This document shows, one piece after another, positions 46,901 to 58,841 of a stretch of DNA of 64,000 bases (position 1 is the first letter of the stretch; each line of letters starts with the position of its first letter). The notes under the pieces are model-generated. The model was not told the origin of the DNA. It ran no database searches and saw nothing but the letters and a program-made list of their open reading frames with translations. The stretch covers positions 13,592,001-13,656,000 of the forward strand of contig OX291545.1 in assembly GCA_946406115.1 (NCBI GenBank), written 5' to 3'. The translations under genes were made by a program, and so were the position numbers. Source of the DNA: Apoda limacodes. Taxonomy: Eukaryota > Arthropoda > Insecta > Lepidoptera > Limacodidae.

Positions 46901-47331
46901 AAAACCGGCCAAGTGCGAGTCTGGCTCGTCCACCGAGGATTCCGTACAAATTTACAAAAAACGGCAAAAAAAACCACGTTTGTTGTATGGGAGCCCCCCT
47001 TAAATATTTATTTTATTTTAATTTTATTATTTATTTTTATAGTGCATATACAACTAAATAATCTGTGAATATTTCAAGCGTCTACCTGTTGCCGTTTTTA
47101 ATATCGAGCAAAAAAATCACGTTTGCTGTATGGGAGCCCCACTAAAATTTTTATTTAATTCTATTTTAGTATTTGTTGTTATAGCGGCAACAGATATACA
47201 TCATCTGTGAAAATTTTAACTGTCTAGCTATCACGGTTCATGAGATACATAACACACACGGACAGACGGACGGACGGACAGCGAAGTCTTAGTAATACGT
47301 TCCCTTTGGGAACCCTACAGAACTCTAAAAA
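46901..47331 (+). repeat. lepidopteran dispersed repeat, typical copy
   Basis: Starts AAAACCGGCCAAGTGCGAG, with CCACCGAGGATTCCGTAC and TTTGTTGTATGGGAGCCCCC, and ends GGACAGACGGACGGACGGAC, AGCGAAGTCTTAGTAATACG and GGGAACCCTACAGAACTC. The GTATGGGAGCCCC block occurs twice (about 46985 and 47128), so the copy contains an internal duplication. Confidence 0.85.
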
Positions 47332-47879
47332 GAATACATTTCGCTACAGACGGCCTTAATGCTAAGAAGAAATTTTTAACGGACAACATTTTGATAGATA
47401 GAGAACCTTATATTGGGACAGATAATAGCGGGTGCTTAAAAAATATACTAATAAACAAGATACAAAAAATATTACACTACATTTAAACGTAATATCTATA
47501 CTAATATTATAAAGAGGAAAGCTTTGTATTTTTGTATGTTTATAACGAATAAAGGGAAAACCTAATAGACAGATTTTAAAAATACTTTCGCTATTCAAAT
47601 GGTACATTATTTCTAAGTAACATAGGCTATATTTATTACTAGAAAAAATTAGGGATTCCTTCTAAAACTTCAATAATGCAACCCAGGGTGTAAAAAAATT
47701 AGCCTTAAAATTTCTTTTAAAAACTTTGTAATACCGACTGATAATAATCGCGATCGAGAGATGCCGTAGAAATCTCATCGCGATAAACCGAATTCTGCGA
47801 CAGCGACATACATAAACAAATAAACTATGATCATGTATACAAAATTACAAACCTTTATTCGATATAAACGATATCTGGA

Positions 47880-48153
47880 CAGCCAAGAGTCTTATTTCTT
47901 TTTTAATTCTTTAATCTCAATATCCAATTGAGTACTAATCCACCTCCAGGCATCATGATTTTTGTTTTTCTTTATGTTGCGGGTTTTTTGCATCATACAG
48001 AACACTTTTCGAATGGTAATGCTCTAAAAAGAGCATTTGAGTTTCGTTATTCCAAAGGTTCAAGTTCGACTCCATTATAGAGCGCAGCGACTGCACACGT
48101 CCGTACTCGTTTGCAGTCTGGAGTAAATGATAGCCTTGGGTAACTCCGGACAT
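47880..48153 (-). pseudogene. Harbinger accessory protein, N-terminal MADF part
   Basis: From an ATG at 48075 the minus strand reads MESNLNLWNNETQMLFLEHY, then HSKSVLYDAKNPQHKEKQKS, a one-base frameshift near 47952, and NHDAWRWISTQLDIEIKELK before a stop. This is the N-terminal two thirds of a MADF domain (Trp, Trp-Asn-like and KELKKK landmarks). It is in the right order and orientation to be the first exon of the gene whose last exon is at 45764-45321. Confidence 0.6.
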
Positions 48154-48180
48154 AACTATATCTTTGGATATATATCCGAG

Positions 48181-49078
48181 GCCGGATGTGTTACAACTCC
48201 TTCACTTGTCTGAAATAAATATGTCCTATATCTAGGGAAAGAATGAACTAATCCAAATAAACAGCGGAGCGTGTCGCCCGTGTCGGTGGCGTGGAGCGGC
48301 GCGGCCGAATAGCGATGCCGCATATCACTGAAAGTGAGAGAGGGAGAGCTAGCGTTTAAAGCCAAATAGTAACGTTGTCTTGTCTTGCTTTTATTAATCG
48401 ATGTCAGCGCTTTTTTAATCACGCCTGCTAAACAACAATGCATATACATTGGGATATGAATTTCCGTGCAATACGCTTTAAAGTACTTAAACCGCTTATT
48501 AATTAAGTGGACTTTTTTTGTTTTCAATTAAATTGTTTGTTTACGTAAGTTACTGCTTTGTGACGTGTGCGTGAATATCTGTTAGAAAAATATAGTATAA
48601 GTGTCAATGAGTACTAGTGTATTTGATGAGTGTTTGTTTATAAATAATTCCTGGTAGGATTTGTTTGTGTATTAGTACTAAACTGTGTAAATATTTATAT
48701 AAAACTTTCGAGTTAAAATTGCGTATTGTGAATAGAAAAATAGTTAACAAATGTTACAGTCATAGTCTGAAATTGTATCCTAACCTAAGAAATGACTAGT
48801 CAAACAAAGCTCGGTTCATACCCATCTCACACAAGTCATCACGAAAAATGTTTTCGTTCCGAAACGATACGAGGGATACACTAATGATTTGTGCACTCGT
48901 GATTGATAGGTACGAAATCGATCCGAGGATTCGTTTGACTGTGGTGTGCTAGCAAACTGCATATTTCCGCGGATACATTAAGCGGATATGGATATGCGAA
49001 GCGGATATATATCTTTAATCGGAATGATATGTGACATATCCAATCTTTGTTCGGAGTCACTTAGCCCATGGCTAGTAA
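48181..49078. other. mixed stretch after the Harbinger remnant
   Basis: No gene. GGATATATATCC-type words at about 48167 and 49004 are partly self-complementary and may mark an old inverted-repeat element. A GC-rich patch lies at about 48260-48320. Confidence 0.4.
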
Positions 49079-49265
49079 ATGACGGCACGGGGGCGTGAAT
49101 GTGTACGCGTGAACGCCGCGCGAAGAGGCGCGAACCCCTTTGTCGCGGGACAAAATACCGACTCTGATCGGGGAACAGGCGTGAACCCGCGTGAACCCGG
49201 TGAAAACCATCCACATTCACGCCTGTTCTCGGAGTTTCACGACATTAATGTGGAGCCGCCATAAG
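49079..49265. repeat. GC- and CpG-rich island with 13-bp inverted repeat
   Basis: This 190-bp island is far more GC-rich than anything around it. GAACAGGCGTGAA at 49173-49185 is the exact reverse complement of TTCACGCCTGTTC at 49216-49228, and GCGTGAAC recurs several times. It could be a promoter or a transposon relic. The sequence does not decide. Confidence 0.6.
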
Positions 49266-49842
49266 CTTCTTAGTGACGGCCGTGAAAATAGGCGTTCCTT
49301 CTGAGCCGCGTTGCAATTTAATAATAAAACCACAATTTAGCACCAACTACCCGTTCCGTCTAAGCGCATCTGATAATTTCAGCGGCACTATTATAGTTTA
49401 AATGGAACGCGTTTCGCGTCATTTTTTTGACAGTTTCGTGTGTGCATATGTTTGTCTACTTTATTTTGTTTTTTTTTTTTGTAGATAATAACAAAAATAA
49501 AGAGTTCATAATGCGAAAACAAACTTTTCTTTAAAATAAACAACGTTATAGCAATTTTTCTTCATAAAATCACAATTGACAGCTGTCAAAAAGTAGCGTA
49601 AAATACCCACCTCCCAACATGGGTTTTTTGTAGCAAAACGCTAAAAGTCAACAGTAGATTTTGTTATGATTCTGCTAACAAAAGCTTGAAACGCAAACCG
49701 CTAAGAATTTCTGCTGAAAAGTAATTAGATGAAACGCCCTAATAGTATAGTTTTTATCCAATAGACTCCACTCACTAGGGTTGGCACGCACTATTTCTAT
49801 TCCTTTAATGCACGTAAAAATAGCATTAGAATGACATAGACA

Positions 49843-51165
49843 TAGACAGACATTTATTTGGCATTTACAAACACAACACATTTTAATTTACTATACAGAC
49901 AATAAACAAAACATATAAACATGGACAAACAATTTGTGTACAAGCAACAAAACAAAGAACAAAAGAAAAAAGAAATAATTTAAAACAAAATGTACATACG
50001 AACAAAAATTTACGTTACACTAAAACAATAAATTTTGATATTTTTTTTAAGCTATGTGCTGTAATGCGAAAAAGAACATCAACTCAGCGCTGATATTTAG
50101 CCCATTATTGAAAAGGGAGCCCATGAAGCGCCTACCGATGTGTTTGTGTATTTGTGATAATAATTACATAAATAATAAATAAATTTGATTTGATGATAAT
50201 TAAATATAGACAGTATTTTTGTAGGCTTTCTACTGTATTTCTGGAACAACCTGGCCACCTCCGATTCGCGACTTATTCTTCTTTTGGACTACTATGAAAT
50301 GATTTTTATTTGAAATTTAAAACATTATTGACTTTGCGAATAGGGGGAGGCACGATATTCCAGCACTTTGTAGCCGCGTATCTGAAACTCCTACGAAAAG
50401 CCGACTTACGATGTTGTGGTATTTTTTTTAAGACGCTGTTTATCGTCCTCATTTCTCGAGTGTTACTGTTCTCGGCCACTTTAATTTGTCAAAGAAGTAA
50501 GGTGGGTTGTTTAGCTTGATAACTTTAAACAATAACGTGGCCATGTGCAACTCTCTGCGGTAAGACATTTTAAGTGTGTATGACGTGTTCAGAAAAGGGG
50601 TGACATGACTGCGTAACGGTATTTGAAAAATGTACCTGGCACAGGCATTTTGTACCCTCTGTATATTTCTGTCTCTTTTTGCCAACAATCTGGGACCATA
50701 TACAGTATCAGCATAGGCTAGCCTAGAGAGTATAAGAGAGTCACACAATTTCAAACGTAAATCCTCGGTAATTAAGTTACGGATGCGGTAAAGTACTTTA
50801 AGCCTATAAAAACAATTCCTAACAATCTCTAGTATATGACTTTCAAAACGAAGGCTATCGTCCATTAATACACCAAGATTTCGCGCCTCAGTGACACGGT
50901 CTATTTGTCCTCCAAGGATGCTTATAGTGGGATTTTTACTGACTATGTAGTCTATCTGTTTCCTTGATCCCAGCACCATGTACTTTGATTTACTAGGATT
51001 GAGAACAATTGTATTTGATTCTGACCACAGTGCAATGTTTTTCAGGTCCTGGTTAATTTAGCAACAGCATTTTCGGTATCACTGGGATCAAATGACAGAT
51101 ACACCTTTATATCATCTGCATATAAGTGATATTTGCAAAATTCAATGTTTTTGCAAATAAAATAG
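49843..51165 (-). mobile_element. CR1-like non-LTR retrotransposon, 5' truncated
   Basis: On the minus strand the frame enters at EFCKYHLYADDIKVYLSFDP (the reverse transcriptase catalytic box). It continues, after a frameshift near 51056, through NPSKSKYMVLGSRKQIDYIV, LGVLMDDSLRFESHILEIV, FYRLKVLYRIRNLI and RLAYADTVYGPRLL to NPPYFFDKLKWP and a stop near 50449. A 600-bp 3' UTR ends in ATGTCT/TATGTC simple repeats (about 49843-49860), as in CR1-group elements. Everything upstream of the catalytic box is missing. Confidence 0.8.
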
Positions 51166-53110
51166 CGTTGACCTGCAGTCCGGTTTAGGGTCGCCTCAAG
51201 CCGCTGCTGGTGGTGCGTAAATTCGCACAACCGATACCTCACCTCGGTAGCTCCGTCCGGAAGGTACCAACTTGCACTCACGCACACTAGGTTCGAATCC
51301 TCAGAAACACAAAAATATTTTCTATCTAGGAACCACGAAATATGATGCTGTTTCACTCTAGCTCCTCCCACCAGGTGGAGCAATCTCATAAGCACAACAC
51401 TAGAGTGACAAGAAATTGAATATTTCACTAACAACCAATCACAATTTATTAACTGATAATTTTAAAATATAAAATTTGTAGAACCAAAACACACGACAGA
51501 GCGCCACGCAGGCTACCCTTCCAATGACGTGTACTACTACTTTGTTCAACTTATTGTTAAACTATATTATAGTCTTGGCGGACTCGAATTCTATGGCGGA
51601 AACACGCGGCTCAGATTCCAGGCCATAAAAAAAAATATGAATAGAAAAAAAATAAACCGATAAATGTGTTTCACTCACAGACCTAGGTTTTTTCGCTACG
51701 CTAGTTTCACTGACCTCTTACTACTCATTGGACTGGCTGCTGTCAAACGTTATTTGTGCCTACTTGACTAACGCCATTTTGGCGCAGTAGGCAGATACGA
51801 AAGTCCATAGAACTAAAATTAGTGATGTCCGCAAGTCGACATTATGTCTGTGATATATCGATATATTATGTTTTAGAAATAGACAGTCTTTTAACCCAAA
51901 AACAACAGAAATTTTTTTTGCCGGTTTTCGAAACATTCAACAGTGTTGCCATTTACCGCTCTTAGTTTTATTACTAAAAAAATTTTGTTGACGTAAATTC
52001 TCGATGATACCTTTCAATTTGATTGAACCTTTTGACGTGGTTCAATCTGGACCATATTTTTTGTTTGAACTTCTATATGTGAAGGAAGTATTGTAAACGT
52101 GCGGAAAGAAAATCGTGTTTTTTATAAAATCTATTAATTAAAACCCGGCACTATAGAATATTGTAACTTCAATGGATTGTATGTATAAGTACCGCCTGTC
52201 GATTGGAATGGGTCTGACCGCAGCACGCTATTTCCTTATCAAAGAAATATGGTCCCAGTTTGACCATGTCAGCCTCCTAGCTAGAGAAATGGTTCGAACT
52301 GCTTTATGATTTAAAGTAGCGTAGTCCTAAATTCACAGAAATGTTTAAAGATTCAATAATTTCAGCAGTAGACTTGACTTATGTAGATTTAAAACTCTCA
52401 TATCTCATATAGAAACAGTCTATTCAGAATTTAATACAATTTAAGAGCAAATTGAAATATTGGTGGACTATCAAGAACTTTAATACGTCAAATGCGAATT
52501 CTTTGACAGCCAATATTTTCAAAAGGTGTCCTTTGCTAAATGCCTGTTAAAGGACAGTGAACGTAATTTAAAGAGGAAGGGTTCTTTGTTGCCGAAGAGC
52601 ATAGCTTTGCAGCTGAGTTTGGTAAGCCACGCACCTCCAGGACGCCTGTAGAGACAGTCAGATGTTCATTTCCAGCGTGTAAGTCTAGATCGCAATCGTC
52701 GATTTACAACTTAAATGACCACGAGAAGGGCCATTCCATGAATGACAAGTTATGTAAACCCAATATAATACAGCAGAATCCTATAACAAAAGATTTTGAA
52801 ACTCATAGTTGTGCCTTGAATCCAGTGATACAGTAACAGATAATGTTTCTTCGATTTAGTGGCCGCTATGATAAGTGACTTAAATTCCGCGATACGTTTG
52901 TCTCGCTAGTTCATGATACGGGTTATCATATATATAAGAAAAACATATTTGTATAAGAAAAACTATATCGTAATCTGTTTATCGATACATTTTGAAGCTA
53001 CAATGCCACAGGCAGATATAAAGAAAAACATACAGACAAAGGCTTCAAATATATCACAACTATGAAATCTTTCTGTACTATTTGGTCTAGGATTATAGAC
53101 TGAAAGATAA
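51166..53110. other. stretch without recognised genes
   Basis: 51166-51620 is more GC-balanced and ends the truncated LINE abruptly; it contains GGTTCGAATCC (51291-51301), a perfect box B word, but no matching tRNA fold was found. The remainder is AT-rich, with a Cys/His-containing short frame near 52660 that I cannot place. Confidence 0.4.
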
Positions 53111-53133
53111 TAATAGTGAATCCCTAAACAATC

Positions 53134-53448
53134 TTAACCCTTTTGCCATTTTTCTGAACGAAATTTAGAACCATTATCAGTAACAACACATTCAGGTTTT
53201 AAAGCCTCCATTTTACTTAACACAATAGAAGCTGTTAGCCTTTTTAATGAATATAGTTTGACAAACTTCGTAAAAGTATCTTGTATTACAAAAATATATT
53301 GACAACTTGACCTGGCCTTTGGTAAAGGTCCGTAAATATCAGCCATTACCCTTGGACCAATCCTTTCACTCAATACAGGTTTACATGACCCTACTGTTTT
53401 ACAGTTATTTATTTTATCTAATTGACATTCATGACAGCTTTTGAACAA
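53134..53448 (-). pseudogene. LTR-retrotransposon integrase fragment
   Basis: The minus-strand frame reads SCHECQLDK (end of the HHCC zinc finger), then ADIYGPLPKARSSCQYIFVI, QDTFTKFVKLYSLKR and VVTDNGSKFRSEKW. It contains the first two Asp residues of the DDE core (the D of ADIYGP and the D of TDNG). The frame stops before the third acidic residue. It is Gypsy-like in spacing. Confidence 0.8.
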
Positions 53449-53539
53449 TTCTTTTATATCTTCAAAAATTGAGGATAAACATAATTTACCCCCCTTTAAG
53501 ATACTATTTGGGCATAATTTTGTATTACAACATTTTAAG

Positions 53540-53720
53540 TTTTCAGCTCAAATTTTCACGCATTCTTGTAAATTATTATTTTCAGAAGTTTCAGAAAAAC
53601 CTATACCATACTTATTTGTTTGGCCATGTACAAAAATAGGTTCCCTAATATTATTAATACCTTTGCCTATACAATCCCGAGGCAACCAACCATAACTAAC
53701 ATAAAGTTTAATGAAAAATT
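53540..53720 (-). pseudogene. unassigned retroelement frame next to integrase fragment
   Basis: On the minus strand KLYVSYGWLPRDCIGKGINN continues to IREPIFVHGQTNKYGIGFSE and then a stop. It sits between the gag and integrase remnants. It is probably part of the same element, but I do not recognise the domain. Confidence 0.4.
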
Positions 53721-53776
53721 ATTATTGCAGACTCGTTCATCTTCCGCTAAACTCCGAGCCTCAAGACTAGCGGCAT

Positions 53777-54686
53777 CTAGTTTTCCGCTGTCTTGTTGTT
53801 CTCTTCAGTAGTAGGTTTTTCAGGCGCCTTCCATCCTTCTTTGTAACTCTTTTTCAACTGCTCAAAATGCTTGCACCTCGCTGAAAATGATTTTCGTGTC
53901 CACGGTCCACGTTTGTAATTTTCTATGATGTTCTTTACTGCTGTCGATCTGATATTTTTATTTTCAGGTCTTGATTTCATGTCTTCAACTGTTCCTTCCA
54001 TGCTCTTCAGAAACCGCAAAGCCATCATTGGCCCATTTTCATTTTTTGTTAACCACAATCTTCTTATATCTTGTGGAAAATGCTCCATAATTTCCTCCAC
54101 TATAATATTTTCAGATAAATAACAAGTCAACCTTTTTGCATTCGCGAATAAATCAGCAAAATATTTAGACATCGTTTTATTTAGGCTGTTCCATTTTCCA
54201 CAACGTATTCTTCTTTTGACTTTATTTTGCGCTTCTCTGCCCCAATATTGTTCCAAATAGTCTATCCTGAAATATTCAAAAGTTTTCCATATGTTTTCAT
54301 ATATTTTCGACCAATTTTTCGCATCACCAGTCAAACATTCCAAAGCAACATGTAAATCATCATTTGACATACTTATAAGTCTGATTCATTTTTGCAAATC
54401 CTTGGACCATCAAAATCTCCTTTCTTGAGCTTTCAGGAACTACATTTTCACTAGTTTCCACATTACTCCCACTTGGTGTACGCCCCATAGAAACACTTTC
54501 CAAATTGCTCAACCTATTTGACATAGGTATTAAGTCAAAATACAACATCTCTTTGAACTTTTCGATAATACCAATTTCTTTAGGTGAAGAAATATCTGTA
54601 GCACTTGTTTGGACAATAGGAGTTTTCTTATCTCGCTGTGATTTCCTCATTTTTGTAGATTTAATTATTTGGACTGATTTTAACAC
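53777..54686 (-). pseudogene. Gypsy-like gag remnant
   Basis: Two overlapping minus-strand frames (54686-54360 and 54370-53777) are joined by a frameshift near 54365. The second has DLHVALECLTGDAKNWSKIY, then FRIDYLEQYWGREAQNKVKR, MSKYFADLFANAKRLTCYL and IMEHFPQDIRRLWLT, the helical pattern of retrotransposon gag. A basic C-terminal part follows. Reverse transcriptase and protease are not found between gag and integrase, so the element is internally deleted. Confidence 0.7.
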
Positions 54687-54699
54687 TCACTAAAATCTT

Positions 54700-57180
54700 T
54701 TTTTTAATTATATTAAATTCACTCAAATTATAAAAGAAAAGAATTTTAAACTTTTGTTCTTAAATCTTATTTTATTCACTATTTACTTTTAATAAAAAAC
54801 ATTTAAAAATGTCTTATTATTTATTTAATATTAAATTTTGTCCCTTTATTTATAAATAAAATCAAAATTAAAAATTTAAAAATTACAAGAAACATGATTT
54901 AAATTTGGTTCATTTTCTTTTTAAAATTAAATTTCTGCAATTTTTTTAAAGCTGAAAAGAAATAAAACAAAATTTATAAAAATTCCTAAATAAAAAAAAA
55001 AAATTCAATTATATTAAAATTTTCGCCGTAAACATATCTTTTTATAGCACTTTCCGGTCTCGATCCTGTTATACCTAAATATGCCACACAAAATATAGTT
55101 CATATCTAAGAATCAATCTTAGATCCTATTTAAAATGTGTATCTTCTAGCTTCTTCTCGTTAAATGCATCTAGAATGAAACATTAAAATATAAACCTACA
55201 TGAACCTATAATATTTCAATATTATTATGAAATTATTATTAATATCTAAAAATCGAACTTAGATTCTAATTAAAATATGTATCTTCTAGGTTCTTCTCGT
55301 TAGCTACACCTAAAATTAACCTGTAAAGTCACACTTAAATATATGCCTACATTTTATTTAGATTAAAATTATTTTAATATTTATTATATAACACAAACTA
55401 CGCGAGTAATTTAACTTAAGATTTTCATTTATTTTTTTTGTTAAATACTACATAAAATTATTTTAGTTAAATTTAAAAGAGTAAATAAAATGTTTTGTTT
55501 GTTTTTTAATACCTATTATTTAATTTAAACATGTATTATTTGTTTTTAGTTTTTACTACAGTTTTTACAAATCTTATTTTATAGTTTTATAATTTACGCT
55601 AGGAATTTGATTACTACTTTAGATAGTTTGACTAAATGATTCATCTGTTAATCACAAATTTCTAATAAGAAGCTTAAGGAATCAAATTTATTTGTTTAAC
55701 TAAACACATGTTTGTTTGATAACGATGTGTGCATTCCTAATAATAAATTAAATTAAAAATATATATATTCGCCAGCAACATAACACATGCATATGATCAA
55801 GTAAAATTTAACCTAATAAGTTTCGCTTAGCATATTTCGCATTCATTCAAGTTACGCATTTGTGTTTTTTTTTATTACAATAATATTTAAAAACAACGTT
55901 ATCAAAGGCACACGTATGTCTTTTAAAAACCATACAAAAAAAAGTACTCATTATAATACGAGACACTCCGACTACGATGTAACAGATGTTAGCTTACTGC
56001 CTCTTTTTTGTTTATAAGTCAAGTATACCGTCGTGAGCTCCGTTAAATCAATTAACTTTCAATTTTTTTGCTCGCGTTTGTTGTTATTTTAGATAAAATC
56101 TGGCTCGTGTTTGTTTAACTATTTAGGTAAAATCTATTTCAGGTAAGATTTAGGTATTATGTTATAGTGATCGTCAAATTTTTATGGACCCATTTTTCGT
56201 ATTTTTTGTGTATTTTTTTCTAATTATTCAAGTTCTTTTTATTAGGATATTAAATCCATATTTGAGTTTAATATTTATTGACTTCAATTCTGGTCACGCG
56301 GCATCAAATGTGTAACTCTTTTCTAATGTTTATATTTATTTTGTCCGCGCCGCCTTCAACTAAACGTGGTAAATAGTTTATATTCCTTTCTCTTTTAAGA
56401 TATAAGGTAAGAATATTATGGTTTTTACAAATATGAAGTTTCTATGAGAAAAACCACCAGTATAACTTGAGATCTAGGCTTTTTATATGCATTTCTTGGC
56501 TTAAGTGTCCTATGACTGTGTGAAACTTACAATTTTAAGTCAAGTTAACTTCTTATGCTATTTTATAATATTTTGGTTAAATACTTACATTTGTTTTATA
56601 CTGATTGCATAACATTTACACTCGTTATTATGAAATACGGGTCTTTATTCAATGTAGTAAAAATGATTTACTACAGCGCCAACAATATTTTATTTATAAA
56701 AGCACTGAATAATTTTTGAATTTAATTTCTTAAAGCCAATGTTAAGGAGTGAGGAGAAGATGATACATATTGTGCCGAAAAAACTCAATGTAGTTTAATC
56801 TTTGTAAGTCCATCAACAATATTATTTTCAGTTGCTTAGATGCAACTATATTGATATACTAAGACCTAGGTTACTTAGGTAAATATTTACTTCACTGCAT
56901 CAAGTTATTTTTGGGAAAAAAAAATTTAATAGAATAGCACCCCTTTATACACAAATGAAATAAAAAAGTCGTATTCTGTGTATATATAATTTTAGCTTGC
57001 AATTTTGCTCACATTTGGCAATCGTGTCACACTGACAGCAGGATTAGTAAATTGATTTATCAGCAAAACAGTAAGAGACAGCATCCAATGCAGTGCATGG
57101 AAAGCAAATGCAATCGTAATAGCTAAAAAACCATGCCATAGTATCTCTCTTTAATCTGTGGCGATGTGTGTTCAAAGAGG
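54700..57180. other. 2.5 kb very AT-rich stretch
   Basis: It may include the 5' leader or LTR of the Gypsy-like remnant (a TATAAAAAG word lies near 55040 on the minus strand), but no second LTR was found. It contains the 140-bp tandem duplication at 55102-55355. Confidence 0.4.
55102..55355. repeat. two-copy tandem duplication, period 140 bp
   Basis: ATATCTAAGAATCAATCTTA with TATCTTCTAGCTTCTTCTCG at 55102 recurs at 55242 as ATATCTAAAAATCGAACTTA with TATCTTCTAGGTTCTTCTCG. The copies have diverged at many positions. Confidence 0.75.
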
Positions 57181-57194
57181 ATATAATCACTACG

Positions 57195-58600
57195 CAGTGT
57201 TGCAAAAGTTCCCGATTTTTCGGGAGATCTACTAATTTTGGCTATTGTCTCCCGTAACCCGATTTAGCTTCCCTTTCTCCCGATTTACAGTATATCAGTA
57301 TATTTACAAAACTGACGCGGGAGATAATATTCAATATACAGCAAAACGAAATAAAACCTAGGGCCTTAGACAAGTTACATTTGAAAAATCGTGGTACACT
57401 CATTCCTCATGTATCGAGAACGCTATTTCGTGGGCTTCGTCTGGAAAACTCTACATTATCTGTGCCAATCGTCGTTTGTTATTTTGTTTTTTCATTTATA
57501 CTATGTAATTTCATTACTTGTATTATTTTTCATCATATTTTATTATTACTTTTATTTTCATTCAACTTACTCATGGTGGGTTTTAAAATTAAGAATATAG
57601 GTATTTATTGTATTAAATATTGAAATGTTTTTATGTTTTAAGTCTAGTTTATCCTAAATAGGTATATTGTTGAGAAAATATTAGGTACTTACGTAAAAAC
57701 ATTCTAGCTTTCTAGTAACCAAAATCTAGCTATACATTTACTATGAATATGTTGAATTAGAAATTAGACTAATACTTTGAACACAGATTTTAAATAATAC
57801 AATCATATTTATTTCCAACATGTTGCTTATGATGTTGTGAAAATATGACAATAATTAAAGATTCAATATAGCTAATAAGCATCTTTATTAAGGTAGGTAT
57901 ATTTCTTCATATCGGAGACAAATAGATACCTATAAAACAAATATTGAATACAAACATCACATTTAAATATCTGATTAACAAAATGCCGATACTCTTTGAA
58001 AATATAATAAATATCCATAATAGATTTCAAGCCACATAGAGGCTTGGCGATGGTATCCATAGCATAGAAAAGCCACAAGTCTATGATTTTTTTTTGATCG
58101 ATAGCATGTGACGTTATAAACTTTATGTTCGTACATTTTGTTCGATTCCATTCTTTTTTCCGTGACGTTAAATTTAAGAAGTCTTAGCCCCCTGGTAATA
58201 AAAAAATCCATGCACGGGAACGTCTCGAAATTTCTTGCACGATCTTTCAACCTTGCAGCATGCTAAAGCAGATTGCTCTGAAATACCTTAGAGTTCATTC
58301 AATATTGTTTAGTAAGTGTACTAAGGGAAGTTCTGTAGAATAGTTATGGCCACAGAACACATATAGTTATGGCGATCCTTTCCGAAAAAATTCATTACTA
58401 TTAAATCGATTTGAATTGAAATATAATAAAAAGATTCTCAAAAAGTACACTATTTTGATTGATACTAAAATGATTTTAAATTAACACGTAAGAGGTGGTA
58501 TAAAAATAAAAAGTAATAGATAAGTAGTAAATCTCCCGATTTTACCAGTTTTTTATCTGGCAAATTTCCCTATTTTTAATTTTTCACTTTCACAACACTG
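57195..58600. mobile_element. hAT-like non-autonomous element
   Basis: The left end CAGTGTTGCAAAAGTTCCCG and right end (reverse complement) CAGTGTTGTGAAAGTGAAAA share the first eight bases and more. CTCCCGATTT recurs just inside both ends. The 8 bp outside are TCACTACG and TCAACATG, matching at five of eight. No transposase is recognised inside. It ends 240 bp before the proposed NGDN start codon. Confidence 0.65.
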
Positions 58601-58841
58601 TCAACATGGACATGGATATATACTCTTAACGTAGTGATTATTTACTCTATAACATATACCCTCTATGACATATACTATTATCTGTGCTTTACATGTGTTT
58701 ACAGTTTGTTTGTGAATATTGAATCATTTCTGTTACTTGTCAGTCATTTTTATATTTTATATCCAAAGACATAAAAAAGTTTCTCACAATCGAACAACAT
58801 ATATTAACGTCCAACATTTTACACATCAAATTGTATTCATT

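Larger units (their letters stand above)
44709..48180. mobile_element. decayed PIF/Harbinger element with two opposed genes
   Basis: The plus strand carries a Harbinger transposase in two exons (44709-44976 and 45810-46608). The minus strand carries the accessory MADF/BESS protein in two parts (48153-47880 and 45764-45321). The accessory gene's C-terminal exon lies within the transposase intron. Terminal repeats and target duplications were not found, so the limits are those of the coding remnants. A lepidopteran dispersed repeat (46901-47331) is inserted between the two parts of the minus-strand gene. Confidence 0.75.

Noticed and set aside
51291..51301. Functional tRNA gene around the perfect box B
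   Set aside because: I could not build an acceptor stem and anticodon arm at the right distances.
52660..52740. C2H2 zinc finger in the frame containing CSFPACKS
   Set aside because: The Cys and His spacing does not fit the consensus and there is no neighbouring finger.
54700..55100. LTR of the Gypsy-like remnant
   Set aside because: No second copy or target duplication is visible, so it is only mentioned as a possibility.
57381..57623. Hydrophobic frames at 57.4 kb as genes
   Set aside because: T-rich sequence inside a hAT-like element; the hydrophobicity follows from base composition.
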